Shown: one piece after another, positions 1 through 6,102 of the stretch
Numbering within the stretch: the first letter of the stretch is position 1
Layout of the letters: every line of letters begins with the position of its first letter
Assembly: GCA_016218005.1 (NCBI GenBank)
Contig: JACRFF010000285.1
Location: 1 to 6,102, forward strand
DNA from: Ignavibacteriales bacterium
GTDB taxonomy: Bacteria > Bacteroidota > Ignavibacteria > UBA10030
DNA length: 6,102 bases
Direction: 5' to 3'
Program-made: the position numbers and the translations under genes
Notes under the pieces: model-generated
The model's input: only the letters and a program-made list of their open reading frames with translations
Databases searched by the model: none
What the model was told of the DNA's origin: nothing

Positions 1-21
1 AGCCATACAGAGCGCGTTTGC

Positions 22-480
22 TTACCGACGCACGGGCATTGAGGCGGGAGAAAGGTTTTTGACCAAGCGTACTTCGTTCACTTTGCCTGGAACGAAGTTG
101 TATTCCACTCTATCCATAAGTCTACGCATGAGATATACTCCTAATCCTCCGCGTCGGTAGTGACTGAGGTGTTCTTTTAAGTCGGGAGTTCTAATGCTTT
201 CCGGATCAAATGGTTTGCCGTTATCTTGGATCCGTACTTCAAATGAATTTCTTTCGCGAAGAATGTCAATCGAAATATGCCGGTCGGTGGCAAATTGATA
301 CGCGTGCTTGATGATATTGGTGCAAGCTTCATCCACGGAAAGAACAATGTTGGAGGTTTCGTCGTCCGAGAAACCAAATTCACGCGCCGCCTCTGCTACA
401 AAATTCCGTACCTGTTGCAGGTTTTCAGTTCGGCTTTGAATACGAATCGCTATTTTGCGAGAATAGGATACCATCTTCAA
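22..480 (-). CDS. GHKL-fold anti-sigma-factor-type serine kinase (RsbW/SpoIIAB-like)
   Basis: This 152-residue single-domain protein matches the HATPase_c_2 family of anti-sigma-factor kinases, which phosphorylate a STAS antagonist and bind a sigma factor or other partner. The N-box is visible as VDEACTNIIKHAY (residues 49-61), with E51 in the place of the catalytic base and N55 as the Mg2+ ligand. The ATP-lid motifs are QDNGKPFDP (85-93) and GGLGVYLMRR (111-120). Length is normal for the family and all the key residues are present, so it should be an active kinase. The start is uncertain. A TTG at 480 overlaps the upstream TGA stop (TTGA), suggesting translational coupling; an ATG two codons later (474) is the alternative. 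A purine-rich GGGAAG lies near 495-500, rather far from either. Its partner is presumably the STAS protein encoded just upstream. The released target is not encoded here, so I do not give a gene symbol. Confidence 0.9.
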   Translation of the reverse strand: MKMVSYSRKIAIRIQSRTENLQQVRNFVAEAAREFGFSDDETSNIVLSVDEACTNIIKHAYQFATDRHISIDILRERNSFEVRIQDNGKPFDPESIRTPDLKEHLSHYRRGGLGVYLMRRLMDRVEYNFVPGKVNEVRLVKNLSPASMPVRR

Positions 481-845
481 ACCGTCGATGATTTCTTCCC
501 TTCGTGGAACTTCGACACGGCATCGTGCTCGTCTTTGTAAATCTCGTAGAGAATGGGAAAACCAAGCAAGTCGAACACGTTATACACTTTGGGCGTCATG
601 TTGGTGAGCTTGATGTCGCCTGCCTGCTTGCGAACATCTTCGATATACGCCATAAAAACACCGAGTCCGGCGCTGCTGATGTACGATAAGTCTTTGCAGT
701 TGACGATGATGTTATATTTTTTCTCGTTCAACAATTTTTGAAAGGCGCTTTCCAAATCGGGCGCCGTATGGGCATCTAAATAGCCCCTCAGTTCCATCAC
801 ATTCACCCCATCTCCCTCACGGTGGTGGATCTTAAATTCGTTCAT
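477..845 (-). CDS. STAS-domain anti-sigma factor antagonist (RsbV/SpoIIAA-like)
   Basis: This 122-residue protein is a single STAS domain of the anti-anti-sigma type. The diagnostic loop is YISSAGLGVF (55-64). Aligned with the RsbV/SpoIIAA motif D-S-[ST]-G-L-G, S58 is the expected phosphorylated serine, with S57 replacing the usual aspartate; this ISSAGL variant is common in the family. The C-terminal VFDLLGF segment (90-96) is the typical last helix region. When dephosphorylated by the upstream SpoIIE phosphatase, it should bind the downstream GHKL kinase and displace that kinase's client. The ATG at 845 is preceded by a very strong ribosome binding site. The TGA stop overlaps the TTG start of the kinase gene, while the phosphatase gene ends 59 bases upstream. 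The order phosphatase-antagonist-kinase on one strand supports a shared pathway and probably one transcript. Confidence 0.92.
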   Translation of the reverse strand: MNEFKIHHREGDGVNVMELRGYLDAHTAPDLESAFQKLLNEKKYNIIVNCKDLSYISSAGLGVFMAYIEDVRKQAGDIKLTNMTPKVYNVFDLLGFPILYEIYKDEHDAVSKFHEGKKSSTV

Positions 846-850
846 AGTGA

Positions 851-860
851 TCTCCTCCTT
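851..860 (-). promoter_or_regulatory. Strong ribosome binding site of the STAS gene
   Basis: Minus-strand AAGGAGGAGA lies five bases upstream of the ATG at 845. It is close to the full anti-Shine-Dalgarno complement and far stronger than anything before the TTG starts of the neighbouring phosphatase and kinase genes. This suggests that the antagonist is the most highly translated member of the cassette. Confidence 0.75.
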
Positions 861-904
861 GCATCACCCAAACTCCATTTGCTCGAGGCTCCATAGCAGC
901 CATC

Positions 905-3028
905 CTATGCACCAAGCCACTTGATAACGACAAGCGTCATGTCGTCGCCATAGCTTGATGTGCCGGTAAATTCGTGAATTGAATTTAAGATACGATTTTT
1001 TATTTCATTTGCCGTGTCCATGCGCGCTTGCCGTGTCGCTTCCAACAAACGGCTATAGCCGAATTCTTCCTGACTGCCGTTTTGCGATTCAGTTACACCA
1101 TCCGTGTAAAACACACAGACATCATTCTTCTTCAGAAGAATTATCCGTTCTTCCGTTGTCTGTGAAAATACCTGACGGTTCGTAAGACCTAATCCTAAAC
1201 CGTTCGGGCGAATCAATTCTTGTTTGTCTTCCGAAACAAATACCAACGGGCAGTGCCCCGCACGTGATACGTTCAACGATCCGGTCTTTAGGTCGAGAAC
1301 GCCGTAGATCAAACTTATGAATGCTTTGCGTTCCAAACTTTCCATGAGCGATTGATTTGCGAGGTCTAAAAGCTGCTTGGAAGTTGTGCAAATTTTGCTC
1401 AGCGATAAAAACACTCCTTTGACTTCCGCCATGTAGAATGCCGCCGATACTCCCTTTCCCGAAACATCTCCGACAACGATGCCAAGTTGTTCGTTCGGAA
1501 GCGAGACAAAATCGTAGTAGTCTCCTCCGACTTCCAGCGAGGATACGGAAGTTGCGGCGATGTCCAGCGAAGGATGTTGTGGAACGGTCTGGGGTAACAA
1601 TCGCTGCTGCATCCTTTGGGCAACGAGCATTTCCTGTTGCAGGCGTTCGCGTTCAATCGAACGGACAATGAGTCTCGAATTTTCAATAGCAATGGTAACG
1701 TTGTCGGCAAAGGTTGTCAGCACTTCCACATCGTCTTGGTCAAAGCCATACTCTATTTGCTTTGACGCATACAACACACCCATAAGTTTATCGTGCGAGA
1801 CCAAGGGCACGCTCAGCAATGATCCTTTCAACTTGCCGCGATCCTTGAGGAACCGGGTGCGACGGTCGTTCCACACGTCATCAACCATCATAACGGCTTT
1901 CGACTCCAGCAGCATGTGGCGCATCGAGTTCGATTCTGCATCGGAAAAAGCAGCGACATCTTCCTGATTGATATTCTTCCGTGAAACCACCTGAATATTC
2001 ATCTCCCCCGTCGCCTCATTTGTGTCGATAATCTCCAGCCATGCGCTGCGCGCACCACAGACCTCCATGGTCATTTGAGTCACCATATTGACGAGGTCGT
2101 TGAAATCAAATACTTGCGTTATCAACCGGCTGAGATTGTGAAGCGAATTGAGTTCTGATTGTTTGCGTTCATAGACTTCTGCCGTTGGCAAATGAAACAG
2201 CGTACTGACAAACGCCATGCCAAAATAGATTGCGCCAAGCACTGCGTTGAGTTGAACATAGCTCTGGAGCGGCCTGCTGAATGCGGTAAGCGCTTTGTTG
2301 CCAAGTGTGTTTTCCGCAAGAACCACATTCAACAGCACAAAGAGCGCAAACAACAAACCTGAATAGACCAGCGCGTAGATTTTTTCCCGACGCGAAAGGT
2401 AGACAATCCAGTTTTGGCGAAAGGATATGACAACGGCAAACAGAACCGTGAGCGTGAACAGAATTGAGCCAACAAACGCCTGTTGAAAAGGAAGAGTGAG
2501 AATGGCCGAGAGACTTGTCGATGCTAAGAGCAATTCGTAGATAAGCAGACTTCGTTTCGTACCTTGACGGCGCTTGAAAAGAACAAGTTCACGCACGATC
2601 AATAAGACAAATGAGGCCAAGGCCACGAGCGAAATGGAAGAAACCGTTCCGACCAAAATCACAATTGCAGAAGACTCTCGTGCGCCATTTTCTGCCGGGC
2701 GGGTTGTGATTCCTGAAATCGTGGATAAGAGAACGACGGCTGCCAATACCGCAAAGGCCCATGCGAGCAGTCTTCCGAGTTCCTTGGGCGCAATCCGTTT
2801 TTCATGCTTGCGTGATTGACCATACAGCCAAAAGAGCGATATGAACGAGACGAGTACTGCGGCCTCTCGTGCAATCGAAAGGCCGGGCATTTGAGGGTCG
2901 ACAACTGAACGTACAACGTCAAAAAGGAACACGAGTACCAGCAGAGCGGCCGATACAATTGGAACGACTATTTTGCGGAGTTTATGCAAGAGCGTCTTAG
3001 TAAGTTTCAGCCTCTCAAGTGTTCGCAA
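905..3028 (-). CDS. Membrane-bound SpoIIE/PP2C serine phosphatase with GAF domain (RsbU-like)
   Basis: A 707-residue signal-input phosphatase. Residues 1-280 hold about eight hydrophobic helices, near 18-39, 55-70, 86-105, 121-146, 160-179, 184-202, 217-237 and 258-278; I do not recognise a named domain there. A GAF domain follows at about 305-450, ending in DNVTIAIENSR. A charged helical linker with the typical RMQQRLLPQ segment occupies about 452-480. The SpoIIE/PP2C domain covers about 485-705 and keeps the metal-binding aspartates: D503 in VGGDYYDF, D521 in GDVSGKG, D643 in YTDGVTE and D695/D696 in YGDDMTLV. It is therefore predicted to be catalytically active and to dephosphorylate the STAS protein encoded 59 bases downstream. 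The start is TTG at 3028 with no good ribosome binding site. An in-frame TAG lies eight codons upstream of it, and the first in-frame ATG is codon 47, which would delete the first helix. A TTG at codon 14 is a less likely alternative. Confidence 0.92.
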   Translation of the reverse strand: MRTLERLKLTKTLLHKLRKIVVPIVSAALLVLVFLFDVVRSVVDPQMPGLSIAREAAVLVSFISLFWLYGQSRKHEKRIAPKELGRLLAWAFAVLAAVVLLSTISGITTRPAENGARESSAIVILVGTVSSISLVALASFVLLIVRELVLFKRRQGTKRSLLIYELLLASTSLSAILTLPFQQAFVGSILFTLTVLFAVVISFRQNWIVYLSRREKIYALVYSGLLFALFVLLNVVLAENTLGNKALTAFSRPLQSYVQLNAVLGAIYFGMAFVSTLFHLPTAEVYERKQSELNSLHNLSRLITQVFDFNDLVNMVTQMTMEVCGARSAWLEIIDTNEATGEMNIQVVSRKNINQEDVAAFSDAESNSMRHMLLESKAVMMVDDVWNDRRTRFLKDRGKLKGSLLSVPLVSHDKLMGVLYASKQIEYGFDQDDVEVLTTFADNVTIAIENSRLIVRSIERERLQQEMLVAQRMQQRLLPQTVPQHPSLDIAATSVSSLEVGGDYYDFVSLPNEQLGIVVGDVSGKGVSAAFYMAEVKGVFLSLSKICTTSKQLLDLANQSLMESLERKAFISLIYGVLDLKTGSLNVSRAGHCPLVFVSEDKQELIRPNGLGLGLTNRQVFSQTTEERIILLKKNDVCVFYTDGVTESQNGSQEEFGYSRLLEATRQARMDTANEIKNRILNSIHEFTGTSSYGDDMTLVVIKWLGA

Positions 3029-3059
3029 ATTCAGAGGAAAAGTTACGAATCCCTAAGAC

Positions 3060-3106
3060 AAAAATGCCGCCTCATCAATCAGCACGGAAGCAAATTGAAG
3101 GGCGGC
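3060..3106 (-). terminator. Candidate Rho-independent terminator after the TPR gene
   Basis: On the minus strand GCCGCC (3106-3101) pairs with GGCGGC (3071-3066). Inside it CAAT pairs with ATTG across a small internal loop, leaving a 14-base apical loop. The outer arm is followed directly by ATTTTT. It lies 20 bases past the TAG stop of the TPR gene and before the phosphatase gene, where a unit boundary would be expected. The interrupted stem makes it a modest rather than a textbook terminator. Confidence 0.4.
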
Positions 3107-3125
3107 TCAAAGTACGAGCGACACG

Positions 3126-3815
3126 CTACGATGCAAAGCTTGCGATGTATCGATCGACATCCCGCGCAAGATTGGAGTTCGGAAATTCCTTCTTCAGCGT
3201 TTTCAGAAGTTCGACAGCCTTTTCCTTTTTTCCAGCAGCGGCATAATTGGCGGCGGCATTAAAGAGATTTTCGGGCGCAAGCGACGGCTTCATGTGTTTG
3301 AAGGCAGCTTTTTCATAATACGATGCGGCTTCGGCGTGATCTCCTTTGTTTTCATAACACGCAGCAATTCCCGCATAGACCGACGCGGACAACAAATTGT
3401 CGCTGAGATCAACGCTCTTATAGTTCTCGAGAGCTTTGTCATAGTTTCCGAGATTGAAATAACTGTTCGCAAGATAGAATCGTGCAATCTCTCCAGACTT
3501 TGTACTGCCATATTCATCCACGATCATCGTCAGACCTTGGGCGCCTTCTTGCGGAACGCCGTTGATGGACTCCTGGTATCGCCCCTGCTCATAGTACGGT
3601 AGAATCTTGGCAAGCTGAGCAGAAGCAGTATCGTTCCAATCTGAACGCTTCTCCGTGTAAAACCATCCCAAGAGAATGAGTGCGATCGGAACACCGACAA
3701 TGTACGACATCAAGCGCTTGTTGTTCTCGATCCAACCTTGAGCTTCAAAGTAGGTAGTGACAAGCTTGTCTTCCTTGATTTCGTGCTTGGTGATTTTCTT
3801 TTGACCTTTGAGCAT
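3126..3815 (-). CDS. Membrane-anchored tetratricopeptide repeat protein (YfgM-like architecture)
   Basis: A 229-residue protein with a charged N-terminal tail (1-33), a single transmembrane helix at about 36-53 and an exported or periplasmic-side TPR domain. Three TPR-like helical pairs are visible: about 107-136 (FYLANSYFNLGNYDKALENY), about 143-172 (VYAGIAACYENKGDHAEAASYY) and about 181-212 (LFNAAANYAAAGKKEKAVELL). The TKSGEIARFYLANSYF segment recalls a family of small anchored TPR proteins found widely in Bacteroidota. The layout resembles YfgM, an ancillary protein of the Sec translocon, but a specific function cannot be deduced from sequence alone. The ATG at 3815 has a GAGGA ribosome binding site at 3825-3821. 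The gene starts 31 bases downstream of the tRNA-Arg and may be transcribed with it. Confidence 0.85.
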   Translation of the reverse strand: MLKGQKKITKHEIKEDKLVTTYFEAQGWIENNKRLMSYIVGVPIALILLGWFYTEKRSDWNDTASAQLAKILPYYEQGRYQESINGVPQEGAQGLTMIVDEYGSTKSGEIARFYLANSYFNLGNYDKALENYKSVDLSDNLLSASVYAGIAACYENKGDHAEAASYYEKAAFKHMKPSLAPENLFNAAANYAAAGKKEKAVELLKTLKKEFPNSNLARDVDRYIASFAS

Positions 3816-3846
3816 GCAAATCCTCGCTTAAGTTAGTACGAAAACG

Positions 3847-3920
3847 TGCGCCCGAGGCGATTCGAACGCCTGGCCTACAGCTCCGGAGGCTGTCGCTCTA
3901 TCCAGCTGAGCTACGGGCGC
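3847..3920 (-). tRNA. tRNA-Arg (anticodon CCG)
   Basis: The 74-base minus-strand sequence folds into a complete cloverleaf. It has a 7-bp acceptor stem GCGCCCG/CGGGCGC with discriminator A, a D stem GCTC/GAGC, an anticodon stem ACAGC/GCTGT around the loop CTCCGGA, a 5-base variable loop and a T stem AGGCG/CGCCT around TTCGAAT. The anticodon CCG reads the arginine codon CGG. The 3' CCA is not encoded, since CGT follows the discriminator, so it must be added after transcription. Confidence 0.97.
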
Positions 3921-3936
3921 ATCACGTTAATGTGAT
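3921..3936 (-). repeat. Short inverted repeat abutting the tRNA 5' end
   Basis: ATCAC and GTGAT arms (five perfect pairs, six counting a G-T pair) flank a short AT-rich centre. The element ends exactly at the first base of the tRNA on the minus strand. It could be a leader hairpin in the tRNA precursor, or it could be chance. It also overlaps a candidate -10 element. Confidence 0.3.
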
Positions 3937-3959
3937 ATGAAGGTAGAGAGAAATCGCAA
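3932..3959 (-). promoter_or_regulatory. Weak candidate promoter for tRNA-Arg and the TPR gene
   Basis: On the minus strand TTGCGA (3959-3954) and TATCAC (3937-3932) are separated by 16 bases, each matching four of six positions of the sigma-70 consensus. An alternative pair is TTGAGA (3968-3963) with TACCTT (3945-3940), 17 bases apart. The position in the 58-base gap between waaF and the tRNA is sensible, but neither pair is strong. Confidence 0.2.
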
Positions 3960-3978
3960 GAGTCTCAAGCAGTCTGTA

Positions 3979-5019
3979 CTAACGCCGGCGAATAATTCGG
4001 ACCACGGCCTCACATACTTCTGCCGGCGATATCTTCTCCATACATTCAAACGTACCGATGGGACATGCTTTTCCCCCGTGCATCGAGCACGGTCGGCAAG
4101 CAAGTCCTTTTGTCTCTATGACAACATCCTTGACACCGTACGGCGAAAATCCAAACTCCGGCACGGTTGCTCCAAATATGGCAACCACCGGAGTGCGCAT
4201 TGCCATCGCCATGTGCATTGGTGCACTATCGTTCGATATGACGACGCTGCACTGCTGGATGAGAGCGGCGGATTCGAGCAGTCCCAACTGGCCTGCAACA
4301 GCCCGAACGCTTTCAGATTCAGATGCCTGAACAATCTGACCACACAACTCCACGTCCTCAGCTCCGCCGACCATAACGATACGCAATCCTTTTGTGAGCA
4401 ACAGCCGTACCAACTCGATAAATTTTTCTTTCGGCCAACGTTTGGTATTCCAAACAGTGCCGGGCGCCACGGCAATAACATTTGCAGTGGAATCCCAACC
4501 GAACTTCTTCACAACCAAGTTGACAGCTTCTACATCCGAGTTTGTTGGATGGAGTGTCGGCAGCACTTTCGTTTGCAGATTGATTCCGAAAGGCGCCAGT
4601 AACGCCGCGTTTCTATCGGCCTCATGCTTCAGCTTGTCGTAACGAACCACGTGCGTGTAAGCAAAACGGCTGACGCTCACATCAAATCCCACACGCATCG
4701 GCACACCCGCAAGAAACGCCAGCGCTGCCGATCTCATGGATCGATGGGGAATCAGTGCGGCGTCATATTTCTTCGACCGAAGCATTTGGGCAATTCGCCA
4801 GAGGCGGAAAACGCCTTTGTCGGATTTTTGCTTGTCGAATTGTATGACTTCCCGAATAGAAGGATGATTGCGCAACAGGTCGGCAGAGCGCGGTATCACG
4901 ATAAGATCGATATGCGCCGAAGGAACGTGTCTCTTCAACTCCTGAATCATCGGCAAGGTAAGAATGACGTCGCCGATGAATGCAGTTTGGATAACGAGGA
5001 ATCGCTGAGGTGTGGCCAT
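3979..5019 (-). CDS. waaF: Glycosyltransferase family 9, heptosyltransferase II-type LPS core enzyme
   Basis: A 346-residue enzyme of the ADP-heptose:LPS heptosyltransferase family, which extends the LPS inner core on the cytoplasmic face of the inner membrane. Visible in order are the N-terminal Rossmann start LVIQTAFIGDVILTLP (residues 8-23), HRSMRSA (92-98), the donor-site segment APGTVWNTKRWP (185-196), SNDSAPMH (262-269, D264) and FGATVPEFGFSPYG (282-295). A cysteine-rich tail motif CRPC...CP...CM follows, with C308, C311, C319 and C326. I chose the ATG at 5019 over a longer in-frame ORF from 5082. The upstream 21 codons lie inside the acyltransferase gene, homology begins right after this ATG, and an AGGA ribosome binding site sits six bases before it. 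The start overlaps the acyltransferase stop as TGATG, implying translational coupling. The acceptor sugar could differ from the enterobacterial core, so the symbol denotes the family. Confidence 0.88.
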   Translation of the reverse strand: MATPQRFLVIQTAFIGDVILTLPMIQELKRHVPSAHIDLIVIPRSADLLRNHPSIREVIQFDKQKSDKGVFRLWRIAQMLRSKKYDAALIPHRSMRSAALAFLAGVPMRVGFDVSVSRFAYTHVVRYDKLKHEADRNAALLAPFGINLQTKVLPTLHPTNSDVEAVNLVVKKFGWDSTANVIAVAPGTVWNTKRWPKEKFIELVRLLLTKGLRIVMVGGAEDVELCGQIVQASESESVRAVAGQLGLLESAALIQQCSVVISNDSAPMHMAMAMRTPVVAIFGATVPEFGFSPYGVKDVVIETKGLACRPCSMHGGKACPIGTFECMEKISPAEVCEAVVRIIRRR

Positions 5020-5921
5020 CAAGCATCCTGTGACATCGACCAATCGACGACGTGTTTCCAACGCCTGTGCATCCACATCCATTGGTCAGGATACTTGCGA
5101 ATAAGTTCTTCTGCGGCCTGAACGTGGCGCTCCGTGAGCAACCGAATGTTCTTCTCCGTCGCACCGCTGAGGTCGGCGGTGTTGATTTCGGAATACTCCA
5201 TTTCAAGATTGCCTGACACAAGCCTCCGCGCGAATCCAAAAATCAACGGCGCTCCGGTTTTCAACGCAAACACAGCCGGACCTTCAAAGCACGGTGTTTC
5301 CCTGCCGAAAAAATTTACTTTTACCGCATCTTGCGCTGCCGTCTGATCTGCGGCAAGAAGAATCACCTGCCCGTTCGACAATGCCTTCAGCATGTGTCGC
5401 ACCGATTGTTCCATCGGCACCGTTACGCCGCCAAGCCGAGAACGCCAACGATTCACCTCCGTATCAACGTACTCGTTCGATTGTGTCTTGACAATAATCT
5501 GGAGCGGCTCACGAATCACTGCCGAAGAAGCAAGCGCAAACATTTCCCAACTGCCAAAGTGCAGCGTCAAGAGCACCACACCCTTTCCACGACCTTTCGC
5601 TTCTACGAGAAGCTCCGGATTCTTGACCGCGACCATGCTACGAATTGCTTCATTCGACAAACGTGGAAACCACATAAACTCCACAAGCGTTGTGGCAATC
5701 GTACGGAATGATTCTCTCGCGATCCTGTCGCACTCTTTGGTTGATTGTTCCGGAAATGCATTTCGCAAATTGTTGCGAGTAATCTTCTTGCGAACGCCCG
5801 CTCCATAGACAAGCACTCCAAGCGCTCCACCTAACCACCGCGCTCCATTCAGCGGCAACATTCTGACGATAGCTCCCACCGTTTGGAAGAAAAAATATTC
5901 GATTGCCTTTCCAACGTTCAT
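5019..5921 (-). CDS. Lipid A biosynthesis acyltransferase (LpxL/HtrB family)
   Basis: A 300-residue member of the lysophospholipid/lipid A acyltransferase family, which adds a secondary acyl chain to the lipid A precursor at the inner membrane. The catalytic H-x4-E motif is HFGSWE (H121, E126). Other family signatures are the AADQTA segment (190-195), FFGRETPCFEGPA (204-216) and the C-terminal MWMHRRWK (282-289). A hydrophobic N-terminal stretch (about 6-42) fits peripheral or single-pass membrane association. Length is typical. The ATG at 5921 has only a GGGTG-type ribosome binding site, and that site lies in a small inverted repeat. The gene follows a yjbQ-type gene by 20 bases and is coupled to the waaF-type gene by a one-base overlap, consistent with an LPS assembly unit. 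The exact acyl chain and the LpxL versus LpxM role cannot be assigned. Confidence 0.88.
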   Translation of the reverse strand: MNVGKAIEYFFFQTVGAIVRMLPLNGARWLGGALGVLVYGAGVRKKITRNNLRNAFPEQSTKECDRIARESFRTIATTLVEFMWFPRLSNEAIRSMVAVKNPELLVEAKGRGKGVVLLTLHFGSWEMFALASSAVIREPLQIIVKTQSNEYVDTEVNRWRSRLGGVTVPMEQSVRHMLKALSNGQVILLAADQTAAQDAVKVNFFGRETPCFEGPAVFALKTGAPLIFGFARRLVSGNLEMEYSEINTADLSGATEKNIRLLTERHVQAAEELIRKYPDQWMWMHRRWKHVVDWSMSQDA

Positions 5922-5929
5922 GGCAAATC

Positions 5930-5942
5930 ACCCACCGTGGGT
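5930..5942 (-). repeat. Inverted repeat over the acyltransferase ribosome binding site
   Basis: The minus-strand sequence ACCCACGGTGGGT can pair ACCCA with TGGGT around CGG. It starts in the yjbQ stop codon and includes the GGGTG that would serve as the ribosome binding site for the acyltransferase. It may make translation of the acyltransferase depend on ribosomes finishing yjbQ, but so short an element could also be chance. Confidence 0.35.
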
Positions 5943-6102
5943 CACTCTCCCATCACTTTGATGAGCACTCGCTTTCGTCTCTGGCCGTCGAATTCCGCAT
6001 AGTAGATTTGCTGCCACGGACCAAGGTCAAGCTTTCCCTTCGTGACAGGCACGATGACCTCATGATGCACGAGGAGACTTTTCAGATGCGAATCACCGTT
6101 GG
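5942..6102 (-). CDS. yjbQ: YjbQ/UPF0047 family protein, C-terminal fragment (truncated by the window edge)
   Basis: Only the last 52 codons are inside the window, ending in TGA at 5944-5942; the 5' part lies beyond 6102. The visible residues start [10 protein letters not shown], continue through [20 protein letters not shown] and [11 protein letters not shown], and end [17 protein letters not shown]-x-LG-x-WQ-x-IY and the EFDG-x-R-x-R-x-V ending are the conserved C-terminal signature of the UPF0047/YjbQ family. These are small, widespread proteins, some of which are reported to show weak thiamin phosphate synthase activity; the physiological role is unsettled. It is the first visible gene of the run leading into the lipid A acyltransferase, 20 bases downstream, but a functional link is not evident. 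Confidence 0.85.
   Translation of the reverse strand, partial: NGDSHLKSLLVHHEVIVPVTKGKLDLGPWQQIYYAEFDGQRRKRVLIKVMGE

Noticed and set aside
1..6. A minus-strand ATG at 6-4 as the start of the next gene after the kinase
   Set aside because: Only two codons are visible and no ribosome binding site precedes it, so it cannot be supported.
832..903. A 23-codon minus-strand frame from ATG 903 that overlaps the STAS start, a possible leader peptide
   Set aside because: It has no proper ribosome binding site and its product is unremarkable; the strong AAGGAGGAGA inside it serves the STAS start instead.
1560..1967. A 135-codon plus-strand open frame opposite the phosphatase
   Set aside because: It lies antisense to the GAF and SpoIIE coding sequence, is rich in serine and shows no motif; a shadow frame.
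3029..3060. A minus-strand TAACTTTT resembling the Bacteroidota -7 box TAnnTTTG, as promoter of the phosphatase gene
   Set aside because: The last position mismatches and no TTG-type upstream box lies at the expected distance.
3937..4602. A 221-codon plus-strand open frame opposite the waaF-type gene
   Set aside because: It is antisense to a gene with clear family motifs, its translation shows no recognisable domain, and it has the composition expected of a shadow frame.
5020..5082. The N-terminal 21-codon extension of the waaF-type gene starting at 5082
   Set aside because: It lies inside the acyltransferase gene, does not resemble the family N-terminus, and the ATG at 5019 has an AGGA site and a TGATG junction.
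5331..5808. Overlapping plus-strand open frames opposite the acyltransferase
   Set aside because: Both are antisense to conserved acyltransferase coding sequence and their products look like reverse-strand noise.

Overview
The window reads as a stretch of chromosome from a Gram-negative bacterium of the Bacteroidota/Chlorobiota (FCB) kind, perhaps an Ignavibacteria-like lineage. This placement is inference from three things: lipid A/LPS core enzymes imply an outer membrane; the single-membrane-anchor TPR protein resembles a family I associate with Bacteroidota; and a SpoIIE-phosphatase/STAS/GHKL-kinase module sits beside no visible sigma factor. Every gene I can support lies on the minus strand, so transcription runs from high to low coordinates. 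Coding density is high, and no gap between genes exceeds about 100 bases.

Right part (6102 to 3979, read leftward). The 3' end of a yjbQ-type (UPF0047) gene is followed after 20 bases by an LpxL/HtrB-family lipid A acyltransferase. That gene is joined by a TGATG stop/start overlap to a WaaF-type family 9 glycosyltransferase. The last two form an envelope (lipid A and LPS core) pair.

Middle (3920 to 3126). A tRNA-Arg with anticodon CCG lies between waaF and a gene for a small membrane-anchored TPR protein. A hairpin followed by a T-run downstream of the TPR gene is a plausible terminator that insulates it from the next unit.

Left part (3028 to 22). Three genes form a partner-switching signalling cassette: a 707-residue membrane phosphatase (about eight transmembrane helices, then GAF, then SpoIIE/PP2C), a STAS-domain antagonist with a phosphorylatable serine, and a GHKL (RsbW/SpoIIAB-like) serine kinase overlapping the antagonist gene. 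By analogy with RsbU-RsbV-RsbW, a signal sensed by the phosphatase would dephosphorylate the STAS protein, which would then bind the kinase and release whatever it holds. That final target is not encoded in this window and is the main open question here. I see no mobile elements, CRISPR arrays or clear pseudogenes.
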